Notes: a model not told the origin generated them from the sequence alone. Shown: positions 8,625 through 18,015, numbered from the stretch's first letter. The stretch is DNA of 64,000 nt from Fen-1359 sp963710355 (GCA_963710355.1 CAVPZU010000003.1:1104203-1168202); one strand, 5' to 3'. Numbers and translations: made by a program.

Positions 8625-10295
8625 TTACTGAACAAACTGCCCGACAAAATATTTTGCGGTCAGTTTTTCTCCTGTGGCACGCTCAATCATCGTATTCCAT
8701 TCATAGACCGCTCCGGGTTCAAAAACTTTCTGCTTCAGGTAGTTGCCGACTTCCTTGTGATTGACGTAACTTGTTCCTTTATTCTTCAAGACTTTGGTGG
8801 CAATCCGGTAATGAAGCTGCGAGGCCAGAAGCTCACCCATCACGTAATTGTGATAATAGCAGGGCGCAATGGTAAAATGTATCTTCGCCGCCCAGTCGGG
8901 ACTGTTGCGGCCCGCAGGTTTTTGGACGAACTGGTATCTTTCAACCATATTCCACCACAGTGCGTTCAAATCCTGGTCAGGGTTCGCATAAAGCTGCTTT
9001 TCGAAGTTATACATAACCATTGCCCACCGTGCGAAAATCAGTTGTTTGAGCTGGGCATATTTTTTACAGGTTTCTTCGATTCGCCCTTTTTCCTCTTCAG
9101 ATAAGCCGAGCATATCCTTCATCCACTGCGCATCCCGGCTTAATCTTCCGAAAAGCATTGCAATTGCTTCGGTGGTGAAGATGTGCGCCGGCTCGCGAAG
9201 CAGATAGGGGACTTGTGCATTTTTGTATCTGTCGTAGACCCCATGGCCGAACTCATGCAGCATTGTTTCCATCCAGTATTCATTGTTTTTAATGTTGCAC
9301 AGAACCCTCACATCGCCTTCCTTGTCGATGTCGGTGCAGAAGCCGTGCGGATTTTTGCCGTCACGCTCATAAAGGTCGCTCTTTTCGAGGATTGAATCTA
9401 TCGGCAGGCCGATACTATCGTAGAATTTCGCCGCAAGCTCCTTGACGTCTTTCGCCTCATAGTATATGTCGAGGCCGATTTGATAAACCAGAGGGCTTTC
9501 CTGGAAAAACGGGTCGTGATAATGCCACGGCATAAGGTCTTTGACGGTTACTCCGCAATTCGACGCCAGCTGCTCGTCAAGTTCGCTCTTCATTTTTTTG
9601 AAAGGCTCTGCCGTAAGTTTATCCAGCTCGTCGAATATCTTGTCCACTTCCTTTACATCCTGTTCCGAAAGCGCAAGCGACATCGTGTGATAGTTGTCAA
9701 AGCCCACCCTGCGGGCCGCCTCGTTGCGAAGTTTGACGAGCGTAATAAGGTCGCCCGCAACAATCTCGCCCACCTGCTTGCTTGCCTCCCACGCCTTTTG
9801 CCTTTTGGCTGAATCTGTTGCCTCCTTCAGGATTCCCCTGATTTCATTGTCCGTCACCTTTGTGCCGTCTATCGAGCCGCGGAATGTGCTGAAGTTTTTT
9901 TCAATTGTGTTGCCCAGTTCGACAATTTTTTTCATCAGCTCCGGGTCAATCTGGTTTTCAAGGTAAGCGTTGTAGAGTCTGTCTAACTGGCGGGCAAGCA
10001 GTTTATCTTTTACCTGCCTTGATTCTTTGGTTTGTTTGAGGTATGCAAATTCGTTTGCATCACTGTAGATTTTCCGCAGTTTCAGCTCGAGCTCGCTTAC
10101 CTTCTGATAATCAGCCTCTTTGCCGCTGTTGGCTGCCGTCCAGTATGCCAGATTTGTCTCCTTGACCAGAGGTTTGACAACTACCAGATGCTTGTTGATG
10201 AATGTGTCCAATTCTTTCTCCTGCGTCTTGCTGCGGCAGCTCGGCAGAACAAGAATCGCCGCCGAGAAAATTAAAATAGTTCGTAAGGTTTGCAT
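8625..10295 (-). CDS. Lipoprotein zinc metallopeptidase (M2/M3-like gluzincin)
   Basis: Predicted exported peptidase that trims oligopeptides. The N-terminus is a lipoprotein signal (about 20 residues ending LPSC), so it should be anchored in a membrane facing the periplasm. The zinc site MLHEFGHGVYD (HExxH) is near residue 345. A conserved EPAHIFTTEAIAMLFGR follows and supplies the third ligand (Glu). It has 556 residues and is mostly helical. HEFGH is typical of M3 enzymes, while the downstream segment resembles bacterial M2-like peptidases, so the family is left open. It lies just upstream of the OPT transporter on the same strand, suggesting that released peptides are imported. Confidence 0.85.
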   Translation of the reverse strand: MQTLRTILIFSAAILVLPSCRSKTQEKELDTFINKHLVVVKPLVKETNLAYWTAANSGKEADYQKVSELELKLRKIYSDANEFAYLKQTKESRQVKDKLLARQLDRLYNAYLENQIDPELMKKIVELGNTIEKNFSTFRGSIDGTKVTDNEIRGILKEATDSAKRQKAWEASKQVGEIVAGDLITLVKLRNEAARRVGFDNYHTMSLALSEQDVKEVDKIFDELDKLTAEPFKKMKSELDEQLASNCGVTVKDLMPWHYHDPFFQESPLVYQIGLDIYYEAKDVKELAAKFYDSIGLPIDSILEKSDLYERDGKNPHGFCTDIDKEGDVRVLCNIKNNEYWMETMLHEFGHGVYDRYKNAQVPYLLREPAHIFTTEAIAMLFGRLSRDAQWMKDMLGLSEEEKGRIEETCKKYAQLKQLIFARWAMVMYNFEKQLYANPDQDLNALWWNMVERYQFVQKPAGRNSPDWAAKIHFTIAPCYYHNYVMGELLASQLHYRIATKVLKNKGTSYVNHKEVGNYLKQKVFEPGAVYEWNTMIERATGEKLTAKYFVGQFVQ

Positions 10296-10478
10296 GGAAA
10301 AAACCTTTCAAAAAAATCCGTTATATTTTTTGTTGTTTTCAACATTCGCATTAACTTGTTTTTCGACAGCGTCCTTTCTGTTTTTGGAATTATAATACGG
10401 TATTGGCAGAGAGGTCAAGAAATATAGATTAACAAACTTCTTGAAAAATTAGGAAAATAAGTTATTTTCTATTGGTTC

Positions 10479-10561
10479 GGCCGAGTGGCGGAAAGGCAGA
10501 CGCTGGGGACTTAAAATCCCCTGCCCATAAGGGCGTGTGGGTTCGATTCCCACCTCGGCTA
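10479..10561 (+). tRNA. tRNA-Leu (UAA)
   Basis: A class II tRNA with a long variable arm. The anticodon loop is CTTAAAA, giving UAA. The acceptor stem GGCCGAG pairs with CTCGGCT, closing with a G1:U72 wobble, and the discriminator base is A as expected for leucine. The T arm is GTGGG-TTCGATT-CCCAC. No CCA is encoded. A TATAAT lies at 10391-10396 upstream without a convincing -35 element. Confidence 0.95.
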
Positions 10562-10635
10562 TTTTTTGTCTGCCTGTGGTCCGTCGCCGGCGGAAGCCGC
10601 CTTGTCGCTGTATCCTATAGTTTTAGGAGTGCAAA

Positions 10636-11964
10636 ATGGCAAAGAAAAAGCCGAAACTTGCTGATATACCAAAGCCGAATCTATACCGTGAAATCTTTCC
10701 ATACACCGAATTTCCGAGAATTACCTTTGAAAAGGAGACAGTGCCTTTCAATATCCCGGAAAAGATTTGGATAACCGATACCACTTTTCGCGATGGCCAG
10801 CAGGCAAGACCCCCGTATAAGCCCGAGCAGGTGCTTCGGATTTACGATTTGCTCCACGCAATCGACGGCGACACCGGCTTGATTCGGCAGTGCGAGTTTT
10901 TCCTTTATGCGAAAAGAGACAAAAAGGCCGTCGATTTGTGCCGCAGCAGGGGATATAAGTATCCTGAGGTCACCGGCTGGATTCGGGCCGTCCCAGAGGA
11001 CTTCAGGCTCGTCACCGAAATGGGCCTTCAGGAAACCGGAATCCTGACGTCCGCCAGCGACTACCATATTTTCCTTAAGCTCCGCAAAACCCGCTCACAG
11101 GCTCTCAATGCCTATCTCGACATCGTCAGGGCGGCGCTGGATAACGGCGTTATTCCGCGCTGTCACTTTGAAGATATTACCAGAGCGGATTTTGATGGCT
11201 TCGTCCTCCCCTTTGCAGCCGAGCTGCTTGAACTTTCAGAGCAGTATAAAAAGCCCGTAAAAATTCGGCTCTGCGATACCCTCGGTTTTGGACTCCCCTG
11301 GCCGGCTGCCTTGCTGCCTCGCAGCATTCCAAGACTTGTTGCAGGCCTCCGCAAAATCGGCGTGCCCCCTGAATACCTTGAATGGCACGGGCATAATGAC
11401 CTTCACAAGGTCCTCGTAAATGCGACAACCGCCTGGCTCTATGGCTGCTGTGCAGCCAACGGCTCAATCTTCGGCGTCGGCGAACGAACCGGAAATTCCC
11501 CAATCGAAGCCCTTGTCATCGAACATGCTCAGCTCAAGGGATATATTCAAGGCGTTAATTATGCCGCCATAACAGAGCTTGCAGAATACGCCTCCAGGGA
11601 GCTCGGTTTCAAAATACCGGATAATTTTCCTCTCGTCGGTAGAGATTTCAATGTCACCAGGGCCGGCATTCACGCCGACGGACTCCTCAAGGACGAGGAA
11701 ATTTACAACTGCTTTGACACGCAAAAGCTGCTTGGTCGGCCCGTCTCCGTTGCCATTACCGACAAAACCGGAGCAGCCGGTATAAAGCACTGGATTGAGT
11801 CCCGCTTTCTGATTGAGATTCCAAAACATAATCCCCGCATAACGAAAATAAAAAACCGCATAGATGATGAGTATGCGAATGAGCGGTTATCAGCCATTTC
11901 AGATGACGAAATGTTTGAATGGATGAAGGATGCTTTTGGCAATGATATGCCCTCTCCACGGTGA
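10636..11964 (+). CDS. Probable Re-citrate synthase (isopropylmalate/homocitrate synthase family)
   Basis: HMGL-like aldol-condensing enzyme of 442 residues. It carries the N-terminal ITDTTFRDGQQARPPY motif (about residues 52-67), the metal site LEWHGHNDLHKVL near residue 250 and FNVTRAGIHADGL near 340. It lacks the C-terminal regulatory LeuA dimer domain. The extended DTTFRDGQQARPPY and IRQCEFFLY pattern, as I recall it, fits the Re-citrate synthases of anaerobes such as Clostridium kluyveri rather than true LeuA. They make citrate from oxaloacetate and acetyl-CoA. A homocitrate or isopropylmalate synthase role remains possible. A TAGGAG ribosome-binding site precedes the ATG. No leucine or lysine biosynthesis gene adjoins it. 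Confidence 0.7.
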   Translation: MAKKKPKLADIPKPNLYREIFPYTEFPRITFEKETVPFNIPEKIWITDTTFRDGQQARPPYKPEQVLRIYDLLHAIDGDTGLIRQCEFFLYAKRDKKAVDLCRSRGYKYPEVTGWIRAVPEDFRLVTEMGLQETGILTSASDYHIFLKLRKTRSQALNAYLDIVRAALDNGVIPRCHFEDITRADFDGFVLPFAAELLELSEQYKKPVKIRLCDTLGFGLPWPAALLPRSIPRLVAGLRKIGVPPEYLEWHGHNDLHKVLVNATTAWLYGCCAANGSIFGVGERTGNSPIEALVIEHAQLKGYIQGVNYAAITELAEYASRELGFKIPDNFPLVGRDFNVTRAGIHADGLLKDEEIYNCFDTQKLLGRPVSVAITDKTGAAGIKHWIESRFLIEIPKHNPRITKIKNRIDDEYANERLSAISDDEMFEWMKDAFGNDMPSPR

Positions 11965-12005
11965 TTTCGCTTTTCTGTAAAGTCTTACAAGGATGCTGCG
12001 ATATT

Positions 12006-12758
12006 ATGCAGGAAAATAACCACAATATAAAGGCGATTATCTTTGACCTCGGCGAAACGCTGCTTGCCTTCGGAAGAGTCAATGAAAAAAAGGTCTTCTC
12101 CAAAAGCGCAGGTTTATCATACCAGTACCTCCTTGGTCTCAACCAGCCTGTCGGCGGTTACAGAATGTATTGCTGGCGGAATTTGGCAAGCCTCAGAATT
12201 CGCTACTGGATTTCAAATCTCACCAACAGGGATTTTGATGCCCTCGATTTGCTCAAAAAGGTCAACAAATCCCTCAAGCTCGATAGTCAGCAGTGGGAAG
12301 AGCTGTTTTGGCTCTGGTATGAGCCTTTGAGCAGGCTCGGGAAAATAGAGGCTGATTTGATTGCAACACTTTCAAAACTCAAAGCCCTCGGCCTCAAACT
12401 CGGCATCCTTTCAAACACAGTTATTCACAGCAGCTCCATAGAAAGGCATCTGCGGCAATTGAAGATACTGGATTTTTTTACGGTTAGACTTTATTCTTAC
12501 CAATTTGGGTTCCGAAAACCCGATATTCGCATATTTCAGGCCGCTGCCGAAAAAATGGGCGAACTGCCTCAAAATATCCTCTTCGTCGGCGACCATATAA
12601 AGAATGATATTGAGCCCGCACTAAAAGCCGATATGAAGGCCGTCCTCAAGGCCGCCTATACCAATGACGGCAGAAAAATCCCAAAGGGTATCCGCAGAAT
12701 AAATAATTTGTCGGAACTGCCCCCTTTGATTGATAACTTATGTGCTGATGCCATTTAA
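12006..12758 (+). CDS. HAD superfamily hydrolase
   Basis: Putative phosphatase of the haloacid dehalogenase superfamily, about 250 residues. I placed the start at ATG 12006 (MQENNHN), because the region upstream overlaps the previous gene and carries no family sequence. Motif I is AIIFDLGETL, with the nucleophilic Asp but a Glu where D is more usual at +4. Motif II is ILSNT and motif III is FRKPD. Motif IV is FVGDHIKNDIEPA. The cap domain lies at about residues 20-100. The substrate cannot be assigned. Confidence 0.85.
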   Translation: MQENNHNIKAIIFDLGETLLAFGRVNEKKVFSKSAGLSYQYLLGLNQPVGGYRMYCWRNLASLRIRYWISNLTNRDFDALDLLKKVNKSLKLDSQQWEELFWLWYEPLSRLGKIEADLIATLSKLKALGLKLGILSNTVIHSSSIERHLRQLKILDFFTVRLYSYQFGFRKPDIRIFQAAAEKMGELPQNILFVGDHIKNDIEPALKADMKAVLKAAYTNDGRKIPKGIRRINNLSELPPLIDNLCADAI

Positions 12759-12779
12759 TATATAGTCGTTTATATTTAG

Positions 12780-12814
12780 CCCCCGCATCCGCCTGCGGCG
12801 GACAAGAGCGGGGG
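12780..12814. repeat. Nested GC-rich hairpin
   Basis: CCCCCGC pairs with GCGGGGG, enclosing an inner perfect stem TCCGCC-TGC-GGCGGA (12788-12802). It lies between the HAD gene and thrC. It is not followed by a T-run, so a repeat element is more likely than a terminator. Confidence 0.6.
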
Positions 12815-12856
12815 TATGATTGTTTGAAAAATAAAAACATTCGTTTGTTCTCTGTT

Positions 12857-12876
12857 ATTCCCGCGAAGGCGGGAAT
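12857..12876. repeat. dRS3-like 20-bp inverted repeat
   Basis: ATTCCCGC-GAAG-GCGGGAAT is a perfect 8-bp stem with a 4-base loop, followed by CCAG. It fits the ATTCCC-N8-GGGAAT pattern known as dRS3 in Neisseria, which is also widespread in environmental genomes. Here it sits in the 168-base gap before thrC. Confidence 0.6.
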
Positions 12877-12926
12877 CCAGACCGTAAAATTGTTTGATAA
12901 ATTGAAACGTCACTGGAAAAGAAAAG

Positions 12927-14285
12927 ATGAAAAATCAGGTAGCCCAGGTTGCTTTTCAAAAATGTATAAACCCGAATTGTGGTGCGGAATTTGATGTTTC
13001 ACAGGTCCTTTTCAAATGCCCAAAATGCGGCGCCCTGCTCGATTGTCGATACAACTGGGATAAAATCCCCATCCCGAAAAAATTGAGCGATTTTAAAAAA
13101 CGCTGGTCGACCAGATCCGCCGCAGGCGGACTCGACCTTTCGGGCGTCTGGCGATTCAGAGAGCTGCTGAACTTCTGCGACGACAAATTCAAGGTCACCA
13201 TCGGTGAGGGACAGACAATCCTCCAGCAAAGTGACGAGGTTGGCAAATATGTGAATATGAAAAGCGGCCGCCTCCACCTTCAATATGAAGGCCTCAATCC
13301 TTCCGGCTCATTCAAGGACAACGGTATGACCGCCGCATTTAGTCACGCTAAAATGGTTGGCGCCAAATCTTGCGCCTGTGCTTCCACGGGAAACACCTCC
13401 GCCTCAATGGCCTTATACGCCCACAGTTGCGGCCTCAAAGCTATTGTCTTTATCGGCTCCGGGAAAATTGCTTTCGGCAAGCTCAGTCAGACAATGGATT
13501 ATGGCGCTAAAACCCTCCAGATTCTCGGCAATTTCGATGACTGTATGAAGCAGGTGCAGGATGTTTGCACAAACCTCGGCCTTTATCTGCTCAACTCCCT
13601 CAATCCCTTTCGCCTCGAAGGACAAAAGACCATTATCTACAGAATTATCGAACAGCTTGATTGGCGCCTGCCCGACTGGATTGTTGTTCCCGGCGGAAAT
13701 CTCGGCAATTCCAGCGCTTTCGGAAAGGCTTTTATGGAGCTGAGGCAATTGGGCCTGATTGATTACATACCGCGCCTTGCCATTATTAACGCCGCAGGCG
13801 CGAACACCCTCGCCGAGCTTGTAAATGAAAAGAAACTCACCTGGAATAATGGCCGGGTTAATCAGAGTGTTATTGATGAATATTATTCTGATATGACCGC
13901 GAGGAATTTTCGCCCTTCTACAATTGCGACGGCGATTGAGATTTCACGCCCCGTTAATCTCAAAAAGTGCCTGCGGTCAATCGATATTTGTAACGGCGTG
14001 GTATTGTCTGTAACCGACGAAGAAATAAAGGATGCAAAGGCAGTTGTCGGAAAATTCGGCATGGGCTGTGAGCCGGCCTCTGCCGCCAGCGTCGCAGGCC
14101 TCAAGGCTCTTATTGCTGACGGCACAATCGCTCCTGACCAGACGGTTGTCTGCATCCTCACAGGGCATTTATTAAAAGACCCCAATCTTACCGTCGATTA
14201 CCACGCAAAAAACCAGGGCCGATTCAGCAATCCGCCCATCGAAGTGCCAAACGACCTCGACCAGATAATCAACCTTATCAAATAA
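12927..14285 (+). CDS. thrC: Threonine synthase
   Basis: PLP enzyme that converts O-phosphohomoserine to threonine. The 452-residue protein begins with a small zinc-ribbon-like segment (CINPNCGAEF and FKCPKCGALLDC), as in several long-form threonine synthases. The PLP lysine is in NPSGSFKDNGM near residue 131. The phosphate-binding PGGNLGNSSAFGKAF is near residue 255. A short segment at about residues 60-66 is encoded by a perfect TCCGCC-GCA-GGCGGA palindrome (13116-13130), possibly a repeat inserted in frame. The start has a weak purine-rich leader. Confidence 0.93.
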   Translation: MKNQVAQVAFQKCINPNCGAEFDVSQVLFKCPKCGALLDCRYNWDKIPIPKKLSDFKKRWSTRSAAGGLDLSGVWRFRELLNFCDDKFKVTIGEGQTILQQSDEVGKYVNMKSGRLHLQYEGLNPSGSFKDNGMTAAFSHAKMVGAKSCACASTGNTSASMALYAHSCGLKAIVFIGSGKIAFGKLSQTMDYGAKTLQILGNFDDCMKQVQDVCTNLGLYLLNSLNPFRLEGQKTIIYRIIEQLDWRLPDWIVVPGGNLGNSSAFGKAFMELRQLGLIDYIPRLAIINAAGANTLAELVNEKKLTWNNGRVNQSVIDEYYSDMTARNFRPSTIATAIEISRPVNLKKCLRSIDICNGVVLSVTDEEIKDAKAVVGKFGMGCEPASAASVAGLKALIADGTIAPDQTVVCILTGHLLKDPNLTVDYHAKNQGRFSNPPIEVPNDLDQIINLIK

Positions 14286-14315
14286 TTTTTGTTTTTTATA
14301 TTCAGACCATCCTAT

Positions 14316-15257
14316 TTATATATTGCAAAAACCTGCGATGATAAAACCTGTCGTTAAAGCGATACTTCCGACAGAGTGTAAAACGATTGTTATTTTGTTG
14401 GCCCGAACCTCGCCCGGAATAACCAAATCCTTTTTATTGGCGGCCTTCATTGCTGCCGCTGCCAGCGGCATTGTAAAAAGATAAAACAGACCCGCAAAGA
14501 TTGTATCCTCGTAAAAAACCAAAGCAAAAGCCAATACATAACTTAATGCGAGCGTCAGCCTGTAAACCCAAATGGATGCTGCTTCGCCGAAACTTACCAC
14601 CAGTGTTCTTTTATTGACGGCGGCATCGGCATCTCTGTCCGGAAATTCGTTTATAAGTATCACCAGAAAAATCAGCATCCCAACTATAACTCCTGGCAGC
14701 AGAACTGTTAAATCAACTCTTTGTGTTTGCAGGTAATATGAGCCGGCTACCGGCAGCACTCCAAACAGAAAACCGATTACAGTTTCGCCGAGGCACCGGT
14801 AACCGAGCTTCATAGGCGGCGCCGTATAGAAAAATCCGCCTACCAAACCTGCCAGCCCGAGAATTAAAATAAAAATGCTCCTTGTCATATAAAGAATAAC
14901 AACGCCGATTGCCGCACCGATAGCCAGACAGGTCAGCGACAAAATCAATATCGTTTTTGCCGGCAGAATTTTTTCCTGGATGAATCTGCTGCCGCCTGAA
15001 AATGGCGTCAGATTTTTATTTCCCTCGTCGTTGCCGGATATGTGGTCGAAATAATCGTTGGCTAAATTAGCCCCGCTGTGCAAAAACATTATTGCAAAAA
15101 GGGCGAGCAGAAATAATACCGCATCGAACCGCCCGCTTTCGGCAAAGCCTGCCGCCGTTCCAACCAGGACCGGCGCCGCACTTGCCGTCAAGAACGCAGG
15201 CCTCGCCGCTAAAAACAGCGTAACAATTCTAAATTTTTTATCTTCTAAATTTCCCAC
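14316..15257 (-). CDS. UbiA-family prenyltransferase (MenA-like)
   Basis: Polytopic membrane prenyltransferase, 313 residues with about eight hydrophobic segments. The first Asp-rich motif is NLANDYFDHISGND (residues 66-79) and the second is EFPDRDADAAVNKRTL. The N-terminal RPAFLTASAAPVLVGTAAG resembles MenA, which prenylates dihydroxynaphthoate in menaquinone synthesis. The substrate is not certain because no other men gene is present here. The start codon is GTG (15257). It follows a flavin reductase gene on the same strand with a 63-base gap. Its end converges on thrC 30 bases away. Confidence 0.8.
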   Translation of the reverse strand: MGNLEDKKFRIVTLFLAARPAFLTASAAPVLVGTAAGFAESGRFDAVLFLLALFAIMFLHSGANLANDYFDHISGNDEGNKNLTPFSGGSRFIQEKILPAKTILILSLTCLAIGAAIGVVILYMTRSIFILILGLAGLVGGFFYTAPPMKLGYRCLGETVIGFLFGVLPVAGSYYLQTQRVDLTVLLPGVIVGMLIFLVILINEFPDRDADAAVNKRTLVVSFGEAASIWVYRLTLALSYVLAFALVFYEDTIFAGLFYLFTMPLAAAAMKAANKKDLVIPGEVRANKITIVLHSVGSIALTTGFIIAGFCNI

Positions 15258-15320
15258 CGCCTTTGTTTATTCCCAGTTCACCATTCACCATTTATCATAA
15301 TATTTATCAATTACCATTTA

Positions 15321-15830
15321 TCATTTTCCAAACGTGCCCATCTTGTGTCCGGAGCCGATTGTATAAAGTCTCTTTTTGAATCTTGGGTTTGTGTAAGATG
15401 CGACGACCTGCCCGAGAAAAATTATATGGTCGCCTGCCTTTATCTCAGAAAAAAGTTTGCATTCAAAATTGGCAACTGCATTGTTGAGCAAAACCGAATC
15501 TATCACTTTTGTTCGGCTCGTCCTGCATTTCTTGAATTCGGCAAATTTGTCGCAGTCCCTGCCAGAATGCGACCCGAAGAAAAGGGCCGCCTCCGCCATT
15601 TGCGAATTGGGATAGCAGATCGTAAAACATTTTGACTGCCTGATTGTTTTTATTGAATAGTGCTTTCTATAGACGGCAATTGCCATTAACGCCGGCTCGC
15701 TCGATGCAAGCATCGTCCAGCCGAGCGTCACAGGGTTCGCCCTGCCGTTCTTGTCCTTTGCTATGGCGATGACGACCTGCTCCGGGTATCGCATCTTAAT
15801 CGCTTTTTCAAAATCAGTCTTTTTTTGCAT
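15321..15830 (-). CDS. Flavin reductase domain protein
   Basis: A 169-residue FMN-binding split-barrel protein. It has the family features NPVTLGWTMLASSEPALMAI near residues 33-52 and a KCFTICYPNSQMAEAA segment, then a C-terminal GDHIIFLGQVV strand. Such proteins reduce flavin or bind FMN in anaerobes. It is transcribed with the downstream UbiA-family gene. The precise partner is unknown. Confidence 0.8.
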   Translation of the reverse strand: MQKKTDFEKAIKMRYPEQVVIAIAKDKNGRANPVTLGWTMLASSEPALMAIAVYRKHYSIKTIRQSKCFTICYPNSQMAEAALFFGSHSGRDCDKFAEFKKCRTSRTKVIDSVLLNNAVANFECKLFSEIKAGDHIIFLGQVVASYTNPRFKKRLYTIGSGHKMGTFGK

Positions 15831-15987
15831 TGCGAGTCTCCCAAAATTTCTTTATATTTGTTCTCAATGGTTTTCTGCTGCAATTATATGTTTGGCGATT
15901 TTTTTCACAAGGAGAATTCGATGGGAACAAGCGGCTTTATCGGCGGCGGAAATTTAGAAAGTTCAAAAAGCTATACTACAACACTGT

Positions 15988-16140
15988 AAAATTCGAAGCA
16001 CGAAATCTGAAGTTCGAAACAAATTCGAAATTCAAAATCCAAATGACCGAAACGGCCACTACCAGACTACCGTCGTTTTGGACATTTAAATTTTGGTCAT
16101 TTGATATTGTTTCGGATTTTGATATTCGGATCTCGGATTT
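15988..16140. repeat. Long imperfect palindrome, MITE-like
   Basis: The left arm (15988 to about 16052) reads as short runs of AATTCGAA/CGAAAC/AAATGACC. The right arm (about 16075-16140) is its imperfect reverse complement (GGTCATTTG, GTTTCGGATTT, CTCGGATTT). A hairpin of about 65-base arms would form. It occupies most of the 352-base gap between the flavin reductase and mnmG, which holds no gene. Similar AT-rich palindromes recur in environmental planctomycete-like genomes, as I recall. Confidence 0.7.
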
Positions 16141-16182
16141 AACGTTATTTACGCCAGAGGGTTATGGCTCTCGAGGGCAAAT

Positions 16183-18006
16183 ATGCCAAATAGAGCAAAA
16201 ACAAACGAATTCGATTGTATAGTTATCGGGGCCGGCCACGCAGGAGTCGAAGCTGCTTTCGCCGCTGCAAAAATCGGGGTCAAAACTGCTCTTATCACGA
16301 TAAGCAAAGACTCAATCGCCCGGATGAGCTGCAACCCGGCTATCGGCGGTCTTGCAAAAGGACAAATCGTCCGCGAAGTCGATGCACTCGGCGGGCTTAT
16401 GGGCTTGGCAGCAGACGCCACCGGAATCCAGTTCAGGATGCTCAACCGCTCAAAAGGCCCCGCTGTCCAATCGCCGCGCGCACAGACCGACAAATTCAAA
16501 TACTCGCAATGGATAAGACAAACCCTCGAACAAACCAAAAACCTTACAATCATCGAAGCAATGGTGACTGATTTAATCGCAGAGAAAAACCGTATAAAAG
16601 CGGTGGCCTGCTCGGATGGGACTATTTATCCTGCCCAAACGGTTATAATAGCAACCGGCACTTTTCTAAATGGGATTATGCACATCGGAAGAGTTCAATT
16701 TCCGGGCGGCAGACTCAATGAACCTGCAAGTGTCGCTCTTTCAGCAGCACTTCTAAGACTCGGCTTGAAAGTGGGGCGACTCAAAACCGGCACACCGCCG
16801 CGACTCGATGCCTCAACCGTCGATTTCGACAAATGCCAGCTCCAGCCGGGCGACGATGTGCCTGTACCATTTTCATTTTTAAATGACCGAATCGACCGCA
16901 CGCAAATTCCCTGCTGGATTACATATACAAATGAAAAAATCCACAAACTGATTTCTGATAATCTCGACCGCGCGCCGCTTTACACCGGCCAAATCAAATC
17001 CATAGGCCCCCGGTACTGTCCGAGCATCGAAACCAAAATCGTCCGCTTCGCCGACAAAAAACAGCACCAGGTATTTCTCGAACCGGAGCAGGAATCTGTC
17101 GAGACTATTTACTGCAACGGCATCAGCACATCCCTGCCGAAGGACATTCAGGAGAAAATGCTCTCCCTGATGTGCGGTACCGAAAACGCCCGCATCATTC
17201 ATTACGCCTACGCCATCGAATACGACTATTGTCCGCCGATGCAATTGCAGAACAATCTCGAAACAAAACTGATTGAAGGCCTGTTCCTCGCAGGTCAAAT
17301 CAACGGCACCAGCGGCTACGAAGAGGCCGCCGGCCAGGGCATCATCGCCGGCATCAACGCCGCTCGAAAACTCCAAAATGCAGAGCCTCTTGTTCTCACC
17401 AGAGACCAGGCCTACATCGCCGTCCTTATTGACGACCTGCTCACAAGGGAAATGACCGAGCCTTACCGTATGTTCACATCGAGAGCCGAATATCGCCTGT
17501 CGCTGCGGTCGGATAACGCTGACCGAAGATTGACTCCAATAGGCAAATCCGTCGGCCTCGTTGACAAAATAAGATGGGCAAAATTCAAGAAGAAACTGGC
17601 CGACATTGACAAACTAAGAAATTATCTAACTCAAACCCGCACCGCCGGCTCCAGCCTGTGGGACATCTTACGCCGACCACAAAATACCCTTGCCGAAAAG
17701 TTGTCCGACAGCGAATTTGTCAAAGCAGGCCGTTTCAGCAAAGAGGCCATCGATGCGGTAATAATCGACACCAAATATGTCGGCTATCTCGAAAAGCAAA
17801 GCAGGCTTGTTGAGATGATGCACATCCTCGAAAAGAAAAAAATCCCATCTGCCCTCGATTACCACAGCATAAGTCACCTGCGGGCCGAGGCAAAGGAAAA
17901 ACTCTCTGCATTTCGCCCGGCTACCCTTGCACAGGCCTCCCGTATCGGCGGCATTACCCCCGCCGACATAACCGTTATCCAGGTCCACTTAAAGAAATAC
18001 TTTTAA
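16183..18006 (+). CDS. mnmG: tRNA uridine-5-carboxymethylaminomethyl modification enzyme MnmG
   Basis: FAD/NADH enzyme that, with MnmE, modifies U34 of several tRNAs. The 607-residue protein begins with the dinucleotide fold CIVIGAGHAGVEAA. Signature motifs include NPAIGGLAKGQIVREVDALGG (part), RTGTFLNG-like ATGTFLNGIMHIG, LKTGTPPRL and GQINGTSGYEEAAGQG. The C-terminal helical domain is present. Length is typical. mnmE is not in the window. A radical SAM gene follows 10 bases later. Confidence 0.96.
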   Translation: MPNRAKTNEFDCIVIGAGHAGVEAAFAAAKIGVKTALITISKDSIARMSCNPAIGGLAKGQIVREVDALGGLMGLAADATGIQFRMLNRSKGPAVQSPRAQTDKFKYSQWIRQTLEQTKNLTIIEAMVTDLIAEKNRIKAVACSDGTIYPAQTVIIATGTFLNGIMHIGRVQFPGGRLNEPASVALSAALLRLGLKVGRLKTGTPPRLDASTVDFDKCQLQPGDDVPVPFSFLNDRIDRTQIPCWITYTNEKIHKLISDNLDRAPLYTGQIKSIGPRYCPSIETKIVRFADKKQHQVFLEPEQESVETIYCNGISTSLPKDIQEKMLSLMCGTENARIIHYAYAIEYDYCPPMQLQNNLETKLIEGLFLAGQINGTSGYEEAAGQGIIAGINAARKLQNAEPLVLTRDQAYIAVLIDDLLTREMTEPYRMFTSRAEYRLSLRSDNADRRLTPIGKSVGLVDKIRWAKFKKKLADIDKLRNYLTQTRTAGSSLWDILRRPQNTLAEKLSDSEFVKAGRFSKEAIDAVIIDTKYVGYLEKQSRLVEMMHILEKKKIPSALDYHSISHLRAEAKEKLSAFRPATLAQASRIGGITPADITVIQVHLKKYF

Positions 18007-18015
18007 GATATATTT

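Noticed and set aside
10391..10396. TATAAT as promoter of tRNA-Leu
   Set aside because: No -35 element at suitable spacing, so it is not listed as a feature.
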